From the NCBI GenBank assembly GCA_017937385.1, contig JAGBDR010000009.1:1-64000 (forward strand): a stretch of DNA of 64,000 nt, read 5' to 3'. Below, in pieces: positions 51,926-61,233 of the stretch. The stretch's first letter is position 1. Every line of letters starts with the position of its first letter. The notes under the pieces are model-generated. The model was given only the letters and a program-made list of their open reading frames with translations, was not told where the DNA came from and did no database searches. The position numbers and the translations under genes are program-made. Origin of the DNA: Parabacteroides sp. (GTDB taxonomy: Bacteria; Bacteroidota; Bacteroidia; Bacteroidales; Tannerellaceae).

Positions 51926-54112
51926 ATGTCAAAGTTAAGATTCAGAGTAGTAGAGACAGCCTTCAAGAAACGGGCTGCAGAAGTACCGGCTCCAGCCGAA
52001 CGTCCATCCGACTATTTCGGGCAGAACGTATTCAACCGGGCGAAGATGTTCAAATATCTTCCTGAAAAAGCGTACGAACGGATCACGGACTGTATCGACA
52101 ACGGTACTCCACTTGACCGCGAAACAGCCGACGCCGTAGCCGCCGGCATGAAGAAATGGGCAATCGAAATGGGCGCGACCCACTACACGCACTGGTTTCA
52201 CCCGCTGACCGAAGGAACGGCCGAAAAGCACGATGCTTTCGTCGAACACGACGGCAAAGGGGGTATGGTCGAAGAGTTCTCCGGAAAGCTGCTGATCCAA
52301 CAAGAGCCCGATGCTTCCAGTTTCCCGAACGGCGGTATCCGGAACACATTCGAAGCACGCGGTTATTCCGCCTGGGATCCCTCCTCTCCCGCCTTTATCG
52401 TAGGCGACACACTCTGCATCCCGACTGTCTTCATCGCTTATACCGGTGAATCACTGGACTACAAAGCCCCTCTGCTGAAAGCCCTCGAAGCCGTCAACAA
52501 AGCTGCCACTGACGTTTGCCATTATTTCAACCCGGATGTAAAAAAGGTGTATGCCTACTTAGGCTGGGAACAGGAATACTTTTTGGTTGACGAAGGCTTG
52601 TATGCCGCACGTCCGGACCTGCTGCTGACAGGCCGTACACTGATGGGACATGAAAGTTCGAAAAACCAGCAACTGGAAGATCACTACTTTGGCGCCATTC
52701 CGACTCGTGTCATGGAATTTATGAAAGATCTGGAAATTGAATCACTCAAGTTAGGCATTCCTTTGAAAACACGCCACAATGAGGTAGCTCCGAACCAGTT
52801 CGAGTTAGCTCCTATCTTCGAAGAATGCAACTTGGCGAACGACCATAACCTGCTTGTCATGGCACTGATGCGCAAAATCAGCCGTAAGCACGGTTTCCGT
52901 GTCCTGCTGCATGAGAAACCATTCAAAGGGGTAAACGGCTCCGGCAAGCATAACAACTGGTCTTTGGGAACCGATACAGGTATTCTCCTGATGGCTCCCG
53001 GCAAGACACCGGAAGAGAACCTCCGCTTCATCACGTTCATCGTCAATGTGCTGATGGCTGTCTACCGCCACAACGGATTGCTGAAAGCCAGCATTTCAAG
53101 TGCCACCAACGCCCATCGTTTAGGAGCCAACGAAGCACCTCCTGCAATCATCTCCAGCTTCCTCGGGACACAATTGTCGAAAGTTCTGGAACACCTCGAG
53201 AAAAGCGAGCCGGAAGATCTGATGCTGGCAGGTAAACAAGGCATGAAACTCGACATCGCCCGCATCCCTGAACTGCTGATCGACAATACCGACCGTAACC
53301 GTACCTCGCCTTTTGCTTTCACAGGTAACCGTTTCGAATTCCGTGCCGTAGGTTCCGAAGCCAACTGCGCTTCCGCCATGCTCGCCTTGAATGCAGCCGT
53401 AGCTGAACAGTTGAAGACTTTCAAAACCGAAGTCGATGCCAAAATTGCCGAGGGCAAGGAAGTATTCGCAGCGATCCTCGAAGTGCTTCGCAAAGACATC
53501 AAGGCATGTAAGGCCATCCATTTCGACGGTAACGGCTACAGTGACGAATGGAAAGCTGAAGCGGCCCGTCGCGGACTGGACTGCGAGACAAGCGTACCGG
53601 TGATCTTTGACAATTACCTGAAGGAAAGTAGCATCCGGATGTTTGAATCCACCGGAGTCATGACACGCAAAGAACTGGAAGCCCGCAACGAAGTCAAGTG
53701 GGAAACCTATACGAAGAAAATCCAGATCGAAGCCCGTGTACTCGGCGACCTAGCGATGAACCACATCATCCCGACCGCCACCCGGTATCAGACTTCCCTG
53801 ATCGACAACGTATACAAGATGAAAGATCTTTTCCCTGCCGATAAAGCATCCGTCCTTTCATCCCGCAACCTGGAAATCATCGAAGATATCGCCAACCGTA
53901 CCAACTTTATTAAAGAAAAAGTAGACGAAATGGTAGAAGCCCGTAAGATTGCCAACAAGATCGAAAGCGAACGCGAAAAAGCAATCGCTTACCACGATAG
54001 AATTGTCCCGATGCTGGAAGCTATCCGCTACCACATCGACAAATTGGAACTGGTTGTCGACGACCAGATCTGGACATTGCCGAAATACAGGGAACTATTA
54101 TTTATCAGATAG
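51926..54112 (+). CDS. glnN: Glutamine synthetase type III
   Basis: ATP-dependent ammonia assimilation into glutamine. The 728-residue length is that of the GSIII class, not the 450-residue GSI. Seen motifs: HWFHPLTEGTAEKHDAF (about 88-104), the catalytic NQFELAPIFEE (about 290-300), the ATP-site KGVNGSGKHNNWS (about 332-344) and the ENRTSPF-like NTDRNRTSPFAFTGNRFEFR (about 452-471). Forms dodecamers in known members. Monocistronic with a strong terminator at 54139-54180; no clear promoter box upstream. Confidence 0.96.
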   Translation: MSKLRFRVVETAFKKRAAEVPAPAERPSDYFGQNVFNRAKMFKYLPEKAYERITDCIDNGTPLDRETADAVAAGMKKWAIEMGATHYTHWFHPLTEGTAEKHDAFVEHDGKGGMVEEFSGKLLIQQEPDASSFPNGGIRNTFEARGYSAWDPSSPAFIVGDTLCIPTVFIAYTGESLDYKAPLLKALEAVNKAATDVCHYFNPDVKKVYAYLGWEQEYFLVDEGLYAARPDLLLTGRTLMGHESSKNQQLEDHYFGAIPTRVMEFMKDLEIESLKLGIPLKTRHNEVAPNQFELAPIFEECNLANDHNLLVMALMRKISRKHGFRVLLHEKPFKGVNGSGKHNNWSLGTDTGILLMAPGKTPEENLRFITFIVNVLMAVYRHNGLLKASISSATNAHRLGANEAPPAIISSFLGTQLSKVLEHLEKSEPEDLMLAGKQGMKLDIARIPELLIDNTDRNRTSPFAFTGNRFEFRAVGSEANCASAMLALNAAVAEQLKTFKTEVDAKIAEGKEVFAAILEVLRKDIKACKAIHFDGNGYSDEWKAEAARRGLDCETSVPVIFDNYLKESSIRMFESTGVMTRKELEARNEVKWETYTKKIQIEARVLGDLAMNHIIPTATRYQTSLIDNVYKMKDLFPADKASVLSSRNLEIIEDIANRTNFIKEKVDEMVEARKIANKIESEREKAIAYHDRIVPMLEAIRYHIDKLELVVDDQIWTLPKYRELLFIR

Positions 54113-54138
54113 TTTTTTGTTGATTGTTTTGTGTTTAC

Positions 54139-54180
54139 AAAGGGAGCATGCTGTGAAGTATGGCTCCCTTTCTTTTTTAT
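54139..54180 (+). terminator. Intrinsic terminator of glnN
   Basis: AAAGGGAGC (54139-54147) pairs with GCTCCCTTT (54163-54171), followed by CTTTTTTAT. Confidence 0.9.
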
Positions 54181-54195
54181 TACAAAGGAATTGCA

Positions 54196-54203
54196 TACCT
54201 TTG
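54196..54203 (+). promoter_or_regulatory. Promoter -7 box for the second toxin-antitoxin pair
   Basis: TACCTTTG, 32 nt upstream of ATG 54236. Confidence 0.5.
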
Positions 54204-54235
54204 GAGCATCATTCGACAAGAAAGGGGTTTACATC

Positions 54236-54505
54236 ATGACAGCAATGGAATTACAGCAATGGAAACAGAACTTCATCCACGACTATCTGGACGAGATAGA
54301 CGACCTGGAAATAATGGAGAAACTGGAAAAGTTCACCAAACGAATATTGCATAAAAAGCCAGTAGTCTTATCTCCACTTGCTTTCAATATAGACCAAGCA
54401 AATGCAGAAATCGATATGGCAGAAAAAGAGTTAAGCGAAGGTAAAGGTATCAAAGAGACGGAAATGCATCAATTCTTTGAAGGATGGAAAAAGAAATTGA
54501 AATAA
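54236..54505 (+). CDS. Putative antitoxin
   Basis: An 89-residue, acidic, helical protein (MTAMELQQWKQNFIHDYLDEIDD...). It overlaps the ParE/RelE-like gene by 22 nt, the usual antitoxin-first layout. The N-terminal half would be the dimer and DNA-binding part and the C-terminal helix (NAEIDMAEKELSEGKGIKETEMH) the toxin-wrapping part. I see no named HTH or ribbon-helix-helix motif, so the family is open. Start at 54236 follows a TACCTTTG box; the frame upstream belongs to the glnN terminator region. Confidence 0.72.
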   Translation: MTAMELQQWKQNFIHDYLDEIDDLEIMEKLEKFTKRILHKKPVVLSPLAFNIDQANAEIDMAEKELSEGKGIKETEMHQFFEGWKKKLK

Positions 54506-54813
54506 TCTGGGCGCCACGTGCACAAGAACAAGCTAATTTAGCCATCACCTATTGCCAGGCTCAATTCGGAAGAACTATCGCTCTCAGATTTGTAAACAAG
54601 CTTGAAAAAGATATTTTGCGCATCAAAAATAATCCTTTTATAGGAATTGTAGAACCAGCCTTTGCAAATAGAGCAAAACAATACCGATCCTTAATAGAAG
54701 GATACTACAAGATCATTTATACCATAGAAAATGATCATCTGATACAAATCGTTCTATTATGGGATTGCCGTCAAAATCCCGATAAGCTCAAACAATCTAT
54801 AAGACAAATATAA
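54484..54813 (+). CDS. RelE/ParE-family toxin
   Basis: A 109-residue basic protein with the RelE/ParE fold: IEIIWAPRAQEQANLAITYC, a helical middle with ILRIKNNPFIGIVEP, then RSLIEGYYKIIYTIENDHLIQIVLLWDCRQNPDKL, the typical C-terminal beta sheet with a YKIIY core. Such toxins either cleave mRNA at the ribosome (RelE) or inhibit gyrase (ParE); the sequence alone does not decide. It overlaps the antitoxin gene and ends 7 nt before nadE. Confidence 0.87.
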   Translation: MEKEIEIIWAPRAQEQANLAITYCQAQFGRTIALRFVNKLEKDILRIKNNPFIGIVEPAFANRAKQYRSLIEGYYKIIYTIENDHLIQIVLLWDCRQNPDKLKQSIRQI

Positions 54814-54820
54814 AACGGAT

Positions 54821-56752
54821 ATGAACTACGGATTTGTAAAAGTTGCCGCCGCCGTACCGCATGTACAGGTAGCGGATTGTTTTTATAATATAGAAAAGAT
54901 AGAAAGACTGATGCGAAAAGCATCGGAAAAAGGCGTACAATTGGTGGCTTTCCCCGAACTGTCCGTCACGGCCTATACCTGCCTCGACCTGTTTGCCCAG
55001 CAAACTTTACTGGATAATGCGGAAAAAGCACTGCTCCAACTGGTCGCCAGCACGAAAGACCTGGAGATTTTGGCCATCGTCGGTGCTCCTCTCCGGACGG
55101 AAAACCGGCTCATCAATGCGGCCGTAGTATTCCAAAAGGGAGAGATCTTAGGAGTCGTTCCCAAGAGCTACCTGCCCAACTACAAGGAGTTTCAGGAACA
55201 ACGCTGGTTTACCTCCGCCACTGAACTGCAAAAGTCCACAATCGAAATCGGCGGGCAGGAATATCCGCTCGGCAACCACCTGTTGTTCAAATCGGGACAG
55301 CTCTCGGTCGGTATTGAGATATGCGAAGATCTTTGGGTCCCCGTCCCGCCCAGCTCGCTATTGGCAATGGAAGGCGCCAACATCATTTTCAACTTGTCCG
55401 CCAGCAACGAACTGATCGGCAAACATGCTTACCTGCGTTCGCTGATCTGCCAGCAATCCGCCCGATGCATGGCGGGTTATGTCTATGCCTCCTCCGGATT
55501 CGGCGAATCGAGCACCGATCTGGTTTTTGCCGGAAACGGGATCATTGCCGAAAACGGGAACCTGCTTGCCGAATCTCCCCGTTTCACGATGGAAGAACAG
55601 CTTGTCATCAGCGAAATCGATATAGAAACTTTACAGAATGACCGTCTGGTAAACACCAGCTTCATGTACGGAGCCTCCAGCCTGTTGCAAGGAAAAACAC
55701 AGGCCATCGACTTCCGGCTCCGGGTTCCGGACGAATTCAACCTGACGCGTCCGGTCGATCCGCATCCGTTCACCCCCTCCGGAGATGCGTTGAAAGAACG
55801 CTGCGAGGAAATCTTCCACATACAGGTTGCCGGCCTTGCCAAACGGCTGGTCCATGCTCATGCTCAAACGGCCGTTGTCGGTATTTCCGGTGGTCTGGAC
55901 TCCACGTTGGCTTTGCTCGTAACCGTCATGACTTTCGATGCCCTGAAGATTCCGCGCAAACAGATCATCGGTATCACGATGCCCGGTTTCGGCACGACCG
56001 ACCGTACTTATACCAATGCCTGCGACCTCATCCGGTCCCTCGGCGTCACCCTAAAAGAAATCTCGATCAAGGAAGCCTGCCTGCAACATTTCCGCGATAT
56101 CGACCACGATCCGTCCGTCCATGACGTGACCTACGAAAACAGCCAGGCACGCGAGCGGACCCAACTGCTGATGGATGTCGCCAACCAAAAGAACGGCCTC
56201 GTCATCGGCACCGGCGACCTCTCCGAACTGGCACTCGGCTGGGCGACCTACAACGGTGACCACATGTCGATGTACGGTGTGAACGGAAGCATTCCGAAAA
56301 CATTGGTCCGATATCTGGTCGAATGGGTTGCCAACAACAAAGTGGACGATGCGTCCCGACTCACTTTGCTGGATATCGTCGACACGCCGATCAGCCCCGA
56401 ACTGATCCCGGCAGACGAGAACGGCAACATCAAACAGAAGACAGAAGATCTGGTCGGCCCGTACGAATTGCACGACTTCTTCCTCTATCATTTCCTGCGT
56501 TTCGGCTCCCATCCGTCCAAAATCTATTTCCTGGCGCAGAAAGCATTCGCCGGTATTTACGACAATGCGACGATCAAGAAATGGCTCTACACGTTCTTCC
56601 GCCGTTTCTTCCAACAACAGTTCAAACGCAGTTGCCTGCCGGACGGTCCCAAAGTCGGTTCCGTCAGCCTTTCGCCACGCGGAGACTGGCGTATGCCGAG
56701 CGATGCGGTGTCACGACTCTGGTTAGAAGAGATAGAAGAAAGTGTTGAATGA
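54821..56752 (+). CDS. nadE: Glutamine-dependent NAD(+) synthase
   Basis: Last step of NAD synthesis: deamido-NAD plus ATP and glutamine-derived ammonia. The 643-residue protein fuses an N-terminal nitrilase-type glutaminase (Glu in FPELSV, Lys in VPKSYLPNY, Cys in IEICEDLWVP) to the NAD synthase domain with the pyrophosphatase loop GISGGLDSTLAL (about 351-362). Length matches the fused class. It ends with a 4-nt overlap into pbpC, so the two are translationally coupled, which is an odd pairing by function. Confidence 0.96.
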   Translation: MNYGFVKVAAAVPHVQVADCFYNIEKIERLMRKASEKGVQLVAFPELSVTAYTCLDLFAQQTLLDNAEKALLQLVASTKDLEILAIVGAPLRTENRLINAAVVFQKGEILGVVPKSYLPNYKEFQEQRWFTSATELQKSTIEIGGQEYPLGNHLLFKSGQLSVGIEICEDLWVPVPPSSLLAMEGANIIFNLSASNELIGKHAYLRSLICQQSARCMAGYVYASSGFGESSTDLVFAGNGIIAENGNLLAESPRFTMEEQLVISEIDIETLQNDRLVNTSFMYGASSLLQGKTQAIDFRLRVPDEFNLTRPVDPHPFTPSGDALKERCEEIFHIQVAGLAKRLVHAHAQTAVVGISGGLDSTLALLVTVMTFDALKIPRKQIIGITMPGFGTTDRTYTNACDLIRSLGVTLKEISIKEACLQHFRDIDHDPSVHDVTYENSQARERTQLLMDVANQKNGLVIGTGDLSELALGWATYNGDHMSMYGVNGSIPKTLVRYLVEWVANNKVDDASRLTLLDIVDTPISPELIPADENGNIKQKTEDLVGPYELHDFFLYHFLRFGSHPSKIYFLAQKAFAGIYDNATIKKWLYTFFRRFFQQQFKRSCLPDGPKVGSVSLSPRGDWRMPSDAVSRLWLEEIEESVE

Positions 56753-59094
56753 TTAGATTTTTCTTGTTTTTCATACGGCTGCTGATCGGGATAGTCCTAT
56801 ATCCGACCGGTTTCCAGTCCCTTTTTCCGGAAGATTGCTCGACCTTGCTCTATGCGTCCGACGGGCAATTGATGGGGGCCCGGATCGCACCGGACGGACA
56901 ATGGCGTTTTCCGCCGGCAGATACCCTTCCCGGCAAGTTCGTGACCTGCCTATTGGCCTATGAAGACAAACGTTTCTACCGGCATCCCGGTATAGATCCG
57001 ATTGCCATAACCCGTGCCATGCGGACCAATCTGCAACGGGGGAAAGTAGTCAGCGGAGGAAGTACGATCACCATGCAACTGGCACGGATCGCACGGGGCA
57101 ACCGTACCCGTACCCTATATGAAAAGGTAGTCGAAGCCGGCTATGCCCTCCTGCTGGAAACGGCCTGTGACAAACAAGAGATCCTGAACCTCTATGCCTC
57201 GCACGCCCCGTTCGGAGGCAATGTCGTAGGTATCGAGACAGCGGCCTGGCGGTATTTCGGGCGAAACGCCGCCGACCTCTCATGGGCCGAAAGTGCCACG
57301 CTTGCCGTATTGCCCAACTCGCCAGCCCTGATCCATCCCGGACGCAACCGCGCACGGCTGAAAGCCAAACGCGACAAACTCTTGTCCGTATTAAAGGGAA
57401 TGGGGGCTTTGGACGAGACCGAGTACGAACTGTCACTCCTCGAACCGCTTCCCGAAGCTCCCGTCTCCCTGCCCAACGAGGCTCCCCACCTACTCGAACG
57501 GCTGGCGGCTAACGCCCCGGGCACCCGTATCACGACTTCCGTCAGCCGGATGTTACAACGGCAGACACAGGAGATCGTGAACCGCTACGCACGCGACTAC
57601 GCCTCCAACCACATCCATAACCTGGCCGCCCTTATTGCCGATACCGAAACGGGCGAAGTGCTTGCCTACGCCGGTAACGTCACCTTCAAGGCGGACGAAC
57701 GCAAAGGAAATCAGGTAGACATCATCCAGTCGCCACGCAGTACGGGCAGCATCCTGAAGCCCTTCCTTTATGCCGCCATGCTGCACGACGGGCAGTTGCT
57801 TCCCGGCACACTCGTACCGGACATACCATTGAACCTGAACGGTTTCTCTCCGCAAAACTACAACAAGACATTCTACGGGGCAGTACCGGCCCACCGGGCG
57901 ATCGAACGCTCACTCAACGTCCCGCTGGTACGGATGCTAACCACCTACAACACAGGACGCTTCATGTCGCTCCTGAAAAAGGCGGGAATGACCACGCTCC
58001 GTTTCTCCGAAGAACATTACGGGGCTTCGCTGATTTTAGGAGGAGCGGAAGGGACATTATGGGACCTAACGGGTATGTATGCATCCTTAGCACGTACACT
58101 CGTACACTACCGGACTTACAACGGGCGGTATAACCCGACGGATATTCATCCGCTCACCCCTTTCCCGGCTTCTGCCGTCGAACCGATCCGTTCGATTGCA
58201 GACAAAAGGCTCACAGACAAACCGCTTCTCTCCTCCGCCGCCATCTGGTTCGCTTTCGAAGCCATGTCGGCACTGGACCGCCCCGAAGAAGAAGCGGACT
58301 GGCAACAGTTCGGTTCCATGAAACGAGTCGCCTGGAAAACAGGGACAAGCTACGGCGGCCGGGATGCCTGGGCGATCGGGACAACCCCTCGCTATACGAT
58401 CGGCGTATGGGTGGGAAATGCTTCGGGAGAAGGCCGGCCGGGACTGACCGGAGTGGGCAATGCCGCTCCTGTCCTGTTCGACCTGTTCTCGCTTCTTCCG
58501 GAAACAGGTTGGTTCGACATGCCATACGACGAACTTGAACCGATGGTGGTCTGCCGCCTCAGCGGGCACAAGGCTTCTGCCATCTGTGACCAAGTGGACA
58601 CACTTTATATGCCCCAAACAGCCGACAAAACGGAGGTTTGCCCCTACCATCGGCTTGTCCATCTTTCGGAAGACGGGCGTTTTCAGGTAAACAGCTCGTG
58701 CGAATCTGTCGACCGGATGATCACACGTCCGTGGTTCGTATTGCCACCTTCCGAAGAATATTATTACCGGAACTATCACATCGACTACACTCCTCTGCCA
58801 CCCGTAAAACCAGGATGTGGTGAAGACCGTGGACGACAGATCGAACTGATCTATCCGGAACAGAACGCCCTCCTCTACCTCCCGAAAGGCTTCTCCGGCC
58901 GACAGGAACAATTTGTCTTCAAAGCTGCCCATGCCCGTCCGGATGCCACCCTCTACTGGCATCTGGACGCAACCTACATCGGCGAAACAACGGAGCATCA
59001 CCAAATCAGTTGCTCCGCCCCTCCCGGTAAACACCGCCTGACACTAATCGACGACCGGGGCAATCGGAAGACGATATCGTTTGAGGTGAAATAA
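56749..59094 (+). CDS. pbpC: Penicillin-binding protein 1C
   Basis: A 781-residue bifunctional peptidoglycan synthase. N-terminal membrane anchor (about 3-20), GT51 transglycosylase with EDKRFYRHPGIDP (about 66-78) and GGSTITMQLAR, then a transpeptidase with the SxxK serine in STGSILKP, the SLN-type RSLN and KTGTSYGGRDAW. A C-terminal BiPBP_C beta domain follows about residue 690. PBP1C proteins often neighbour an alpha-2-macroglobulin gene; that gene is absent here and nadE takes the upstream place with a 4-nt overlap. Confidence 0.94.
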   Translation: MIRFFLFFIRLLIGIVLYPTGFQSLFPEDCSTLLYASDGQLMGARIAPDGQWRFPPADTLPGKFVTCLLAYEDKRFYRHPGIDPIAITRAMRTNLQRGKVVSGGSTITMQLARIARGNRTRTLYEKVVEAGYALLLETACDKQEILNLYASHAPFGGNVVGIETAAWRYFGRNAADLSWAESATLAVLPNSPALIHPGRNRARLKAKRDKLLSVLKGMGALDETEYELSLLEPLPEAPVSLPNEAPHLLERLAANAPGTRITTSVSRMLQRQTQEIVNRYARDYASNHIHNLAALIADTETGEVLAYAGNVTFKADERKGNQVDIIQSPRSTGSILKPFLYAAMLHDGQLLPGTLVPDIPLNLNGFSPQNYNKTFYGAVPAHRAIERSLNVPLVRMLTTYNTGRFMSLLKKAGMTTLRFSEEHYGASLILGGAEGTLWDLTGMYASLARTLVHYRTYNGRYNPTDIHPLTPFPASAVEPIRSIADKRLTDKPLLSSAAIWFAFEAMSALDRPEEEADWQQFGSMKRVAWKTGTSYGGRDAWAIGTTPRYTIGVWVGNASGEGRPGLTGVGNAAPVLFDLFSLLPETGWFDMPYDELEPMVVCRLSGHKASAICDQVDTLYMPQTADKTEVCPYHRLVHLSEDGRFQVNSSCESVDRMITRPWFVLPPSEEYYYRNYHIDYTPLPPVKPGCGEDRGRQIELIYPEQNALLYLPKGFSGRQEQFVFKAAHARPDATLYWHLDATYIGETTEHHQISCSAPPGKHRLTLIDDRGNRKTISFEVK

Positions 59095-59158
59095 CCCGTT
59101 CTCCAACAAGAGTATCATCATCGCCGGTTGCTCCTTCTGTTTTCGTCAAAAGTAAATT

Positions 59159-59649
59159 GTTAAAAATGACAATATCCCTTATTTTCGCGTTTTTCTATTT
59201 TGAAAGAAATCCCGGACCATTTATCTCTGACTTTTTTCCTGCTTAAACCGGAATAAACAAACAACCGATAAAACGGGAACGGCAAGAAATTGAAAAACGA
59301 GCTTCTTTTGTCAGAGAAAAGCAAGAAATCCTGACATTGTGATAAAGCTAAACTCCCGGAGAGTCGCTTGTAGCAAACAAAAGTTTCCTACGTTCCGAAT
59401 ATCGCAAAAGGAATTTTACCTTTTTCCGCCATGAGGAGGGACTTCATCGCCGTGACGACCGTCTTCATGGCTCCCGAAGTCGGACTTCAGGGTCCATGAA
59501 CTCGGACTTCACGGCGACGACGACCGTCTTCAAGGCAAAAAACTGCGCACTTCACGAGAAAAAGTTCCCTTTTCACCTGCAAATAACGGGATTTCCAGCA
59601 ATTCATAAAGACTGTGTATGCTTGTTAAAGAAACAATAATATACAATAA
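59159..59649. repeat. Long non-coding repeat, copy B
   Basis: Second copy of the element at 27960-28450, same orientation, colinear without net gaps. Motif GACTTCA-N8-ACGACCGTCTTCA is at 59440-59467 and 59505-59532, with the GAAGTCGGACTTC dyad between (59476-59488). It fills most of the 700-nt gap between pbpC and the 2-oxoacid:ferredoxin oxidoreductase operon; homology fades right after TATACAATAAG. No frame longer than 60 codons is present. Confidence 0.85.
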
Positions 59650-59739
59650 GATATGCTTTTGCAAGTCTTTAAAACCATAAAGAACGATTCCAGGGTGTGA
59701 AACAGTTTCTAAAAAGGAAACTTTCTGTAAAGTTTTTAC

Positions 59740-59747
59740 TACCTTTG
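59740..59747 (+). promoter_or_regulatory. Promoter -7 box for the kor operon
   Basis: TACCTTTG, 52 nt upstream of korD. Confidence 0.55.
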
Positions 59748-59799
59748 GCAGTCACAAACGTGATTAGTTAGTATTACATTAGATTTAAATATAAAAATT

Positions 59800-60033
59800 A
59801 TGGCGAAGATAAAAGGAGCTGTTGTTGTCAACACAGAACGATGCAAAGGATGCAACCTTTGTGTAGTAGCCTGTCCGTCGGATGTACTTGAATTGCATCC
59901 GCGCGAAGTAAACAACAAGGGATACCATTATGTGTACATGAAAAACCCCGACAACTGCATCGGTTGTGCAAGTTGTGGGTTGGTTTGTCCGGACGGATGT
60001 TTAACCATCTACAAAAAGAAAATTGACAATTGA
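59800..60033 (+). CDS. korD: 2-Oxoacid:ferredoxin oxidoreductase, delta (ferredoxin) subunit
   Basis: A 77-residue 2[4Fe-4S] ferredoxin with CKGCNLCVVACP (15-26) and CIGCASCGLVCP (about 53-64), both clusters complete. It passes electrons from the catalytic subunits to ferredoxin. It leads the kor operon. Its last residues (KKIDN) and stop codon lie inside an AATTGACAATTG repeat, so the natural end may have been altered by that repeat. Confidence 0.93.
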   Translation: MAKIKGAVVVNTERCKGCNLCVVACPSDVLELHPREVNNKGYHYVYMKNPDNCIGCASCGLVCPDGCLTIYKKKIDN

Positions 60034-60132
60034 CGATGCACAATTGACAATTCAACATAACAAACAGAAAAAGAATCAGAATATTAATCACAAAAACAAA
60101 ATTGTCAATTGCCAATTGTCAATTGTCAATTC
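60019..60132 (+). repeat. CAATTGTCAATT word repeats between korD and korA
   Basis: AATTGACAATTG at 60021-60032 faces CAATTGTCAATT at 60113-60124 and again at 60120-60131; further partial words lie between. The region can fold into alternative hairpins and covers the korD stop. It is of the same style as the junction hairpins at 28577 and 62842. Confidence 0.7.
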
Positions 60133-60141
60133 ATAAAGAGT

Positions 60142-61224
60142 ATGGCAGAAGAAGTAAAATTAATGAAGGGTAACGAAGCCATCGCCCACGCGGCTATCCG
60201 CTATGGCGTAGACGGTTACTTCGGCTACCCGATCACTCCGCAGTCGGAGATACTCGAAACCCTAATGGCCGAAATGCCGTGGGAAAAAACCGGAATGGTC
60301 GTGCTGCAAGCGGAAAGCGAAGTGGCAGCTATCAATATGGTATATGGAGGTGCCGGTACAGGCAAACGGGTGATGACCTCCTCGTCCAGCCCGGGTGTCA
60401 GTCTGAAACAAGAGGGTATTTCCTATCTTGCAGGAGCCGAACTGCCCTGTCTGGTCGTGAACGTGATGCGTGGCGGTCCCGGTTTAGGGACAATCCAGCC
60501 CAGCCAAGCGGACTATTTCCAGACCGTCAAAGGTGGCGGACACGGCGATTATCGCCTGATCACGCTTGCCCCCTCTTCCGTACAGGAAATGGCGGATTTC
60601 GTCGGTTTAGGTTTTGAACTGGCTTTCAAATATAGCAATCCTGCCATTATTCTGGCTGATGGCATCATCGGCCAGATGATGGAAAAAGTGGTGTTGCCTC
60701 CTTTCCACCCACGCCGCACAGAGGAAGAAATCATCGCTGAATGCCCATGGGCTGCACGGGGAAAAACAGCCGGCCGCAAACCGAATGTCATTACTTCATT
60801 AGAGCTGGATCCGGCAAAGATGGAAGAAAACAACATCCGCTTCCAGGCAAAATACCGGAAGATCGAAGAAAATGAAGTCCGCTACGAAGAGTTCCAATGC
60901 GAAGATGCCGAATATCTGTTGATCGCTTTCGGTTCCTCCGCCCGCATTTGCCAGAAAGTGGTGGAAAACGCACGTGCGAAAGGCATCAAACTCGGCTTGC
61001 TCCGCCCCATCACCTTGTGGCCGTTCCCCAAAAAGGTGATTGCCGCTTATGCCGACAAGGTGAAAGGTATGCTTTCCGTCGAGCTGAACGCCGGACAGAT
61101 GGTCGAAGACGTACGCCTGGCCGTAAACGGCAAAGTAAAAGTGGAACATTTCGGCCGCCTCGGAGGTATCGTGTTCACGCCGGATGAAGTACTGGAAGCG
61201 CTGAAAAAGAATTTTGAATTATAA
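60142..61224 (+). CDS. korA: 2-Oxoacid:ferredoxin oxidoreductase, alpha subunit
   Basis: A 360-residue subunit starting MAEEVKLMKGNEAIAHAA (ATG 60142; the frame upstream is repeat sequence). GYPITPQSE (about 29-37) and the GGPGLGTIQPSQADY region are typical of the KorA/VorB pyrimidine-binding part. The enzyme oxidatively decarboxylates a 2-oxoacid to acyl-CoA with ferredoxin reduction (or runs in reverse). 2-Oxoglutarate and branched-chain oxoacids are both possible; the split in four genes fits either. Cytoplasmic. Confidence 0.92.
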   Translation: MAEEVKLMKGNEAIAHAAIRYGVDGYFGYPITPQSEILETLMAEMPWEKTGMVVLQAESEVAAINMVYGGAGTGKRVMTSSSSPGVSLKQEGISYLAGAELPCLVVNVMRGGPGLGTIQPSQADYFQTVKGGGHGDYRLITLAPSSVQEMADFVGLGFELAFKYSNPAIILADGIIGQMMEKVVLPPFHPRRTEEEIIAECPWAARGKTAGRKPNVITSLELDPAKMEENNIRFQAKYRKIEENEVRYEEFQCEDAEYLLIAFGSSARICQKVVENARAKGIKLGLLRPITLWPFPKKVIAAYADKVKGMLSVELNAGQMVEDVRLAVNGKVKVEHFGRLGGIVFTPDEVLEALKKNFEL

Positions 61225-61233
61225 ATCAACAAC

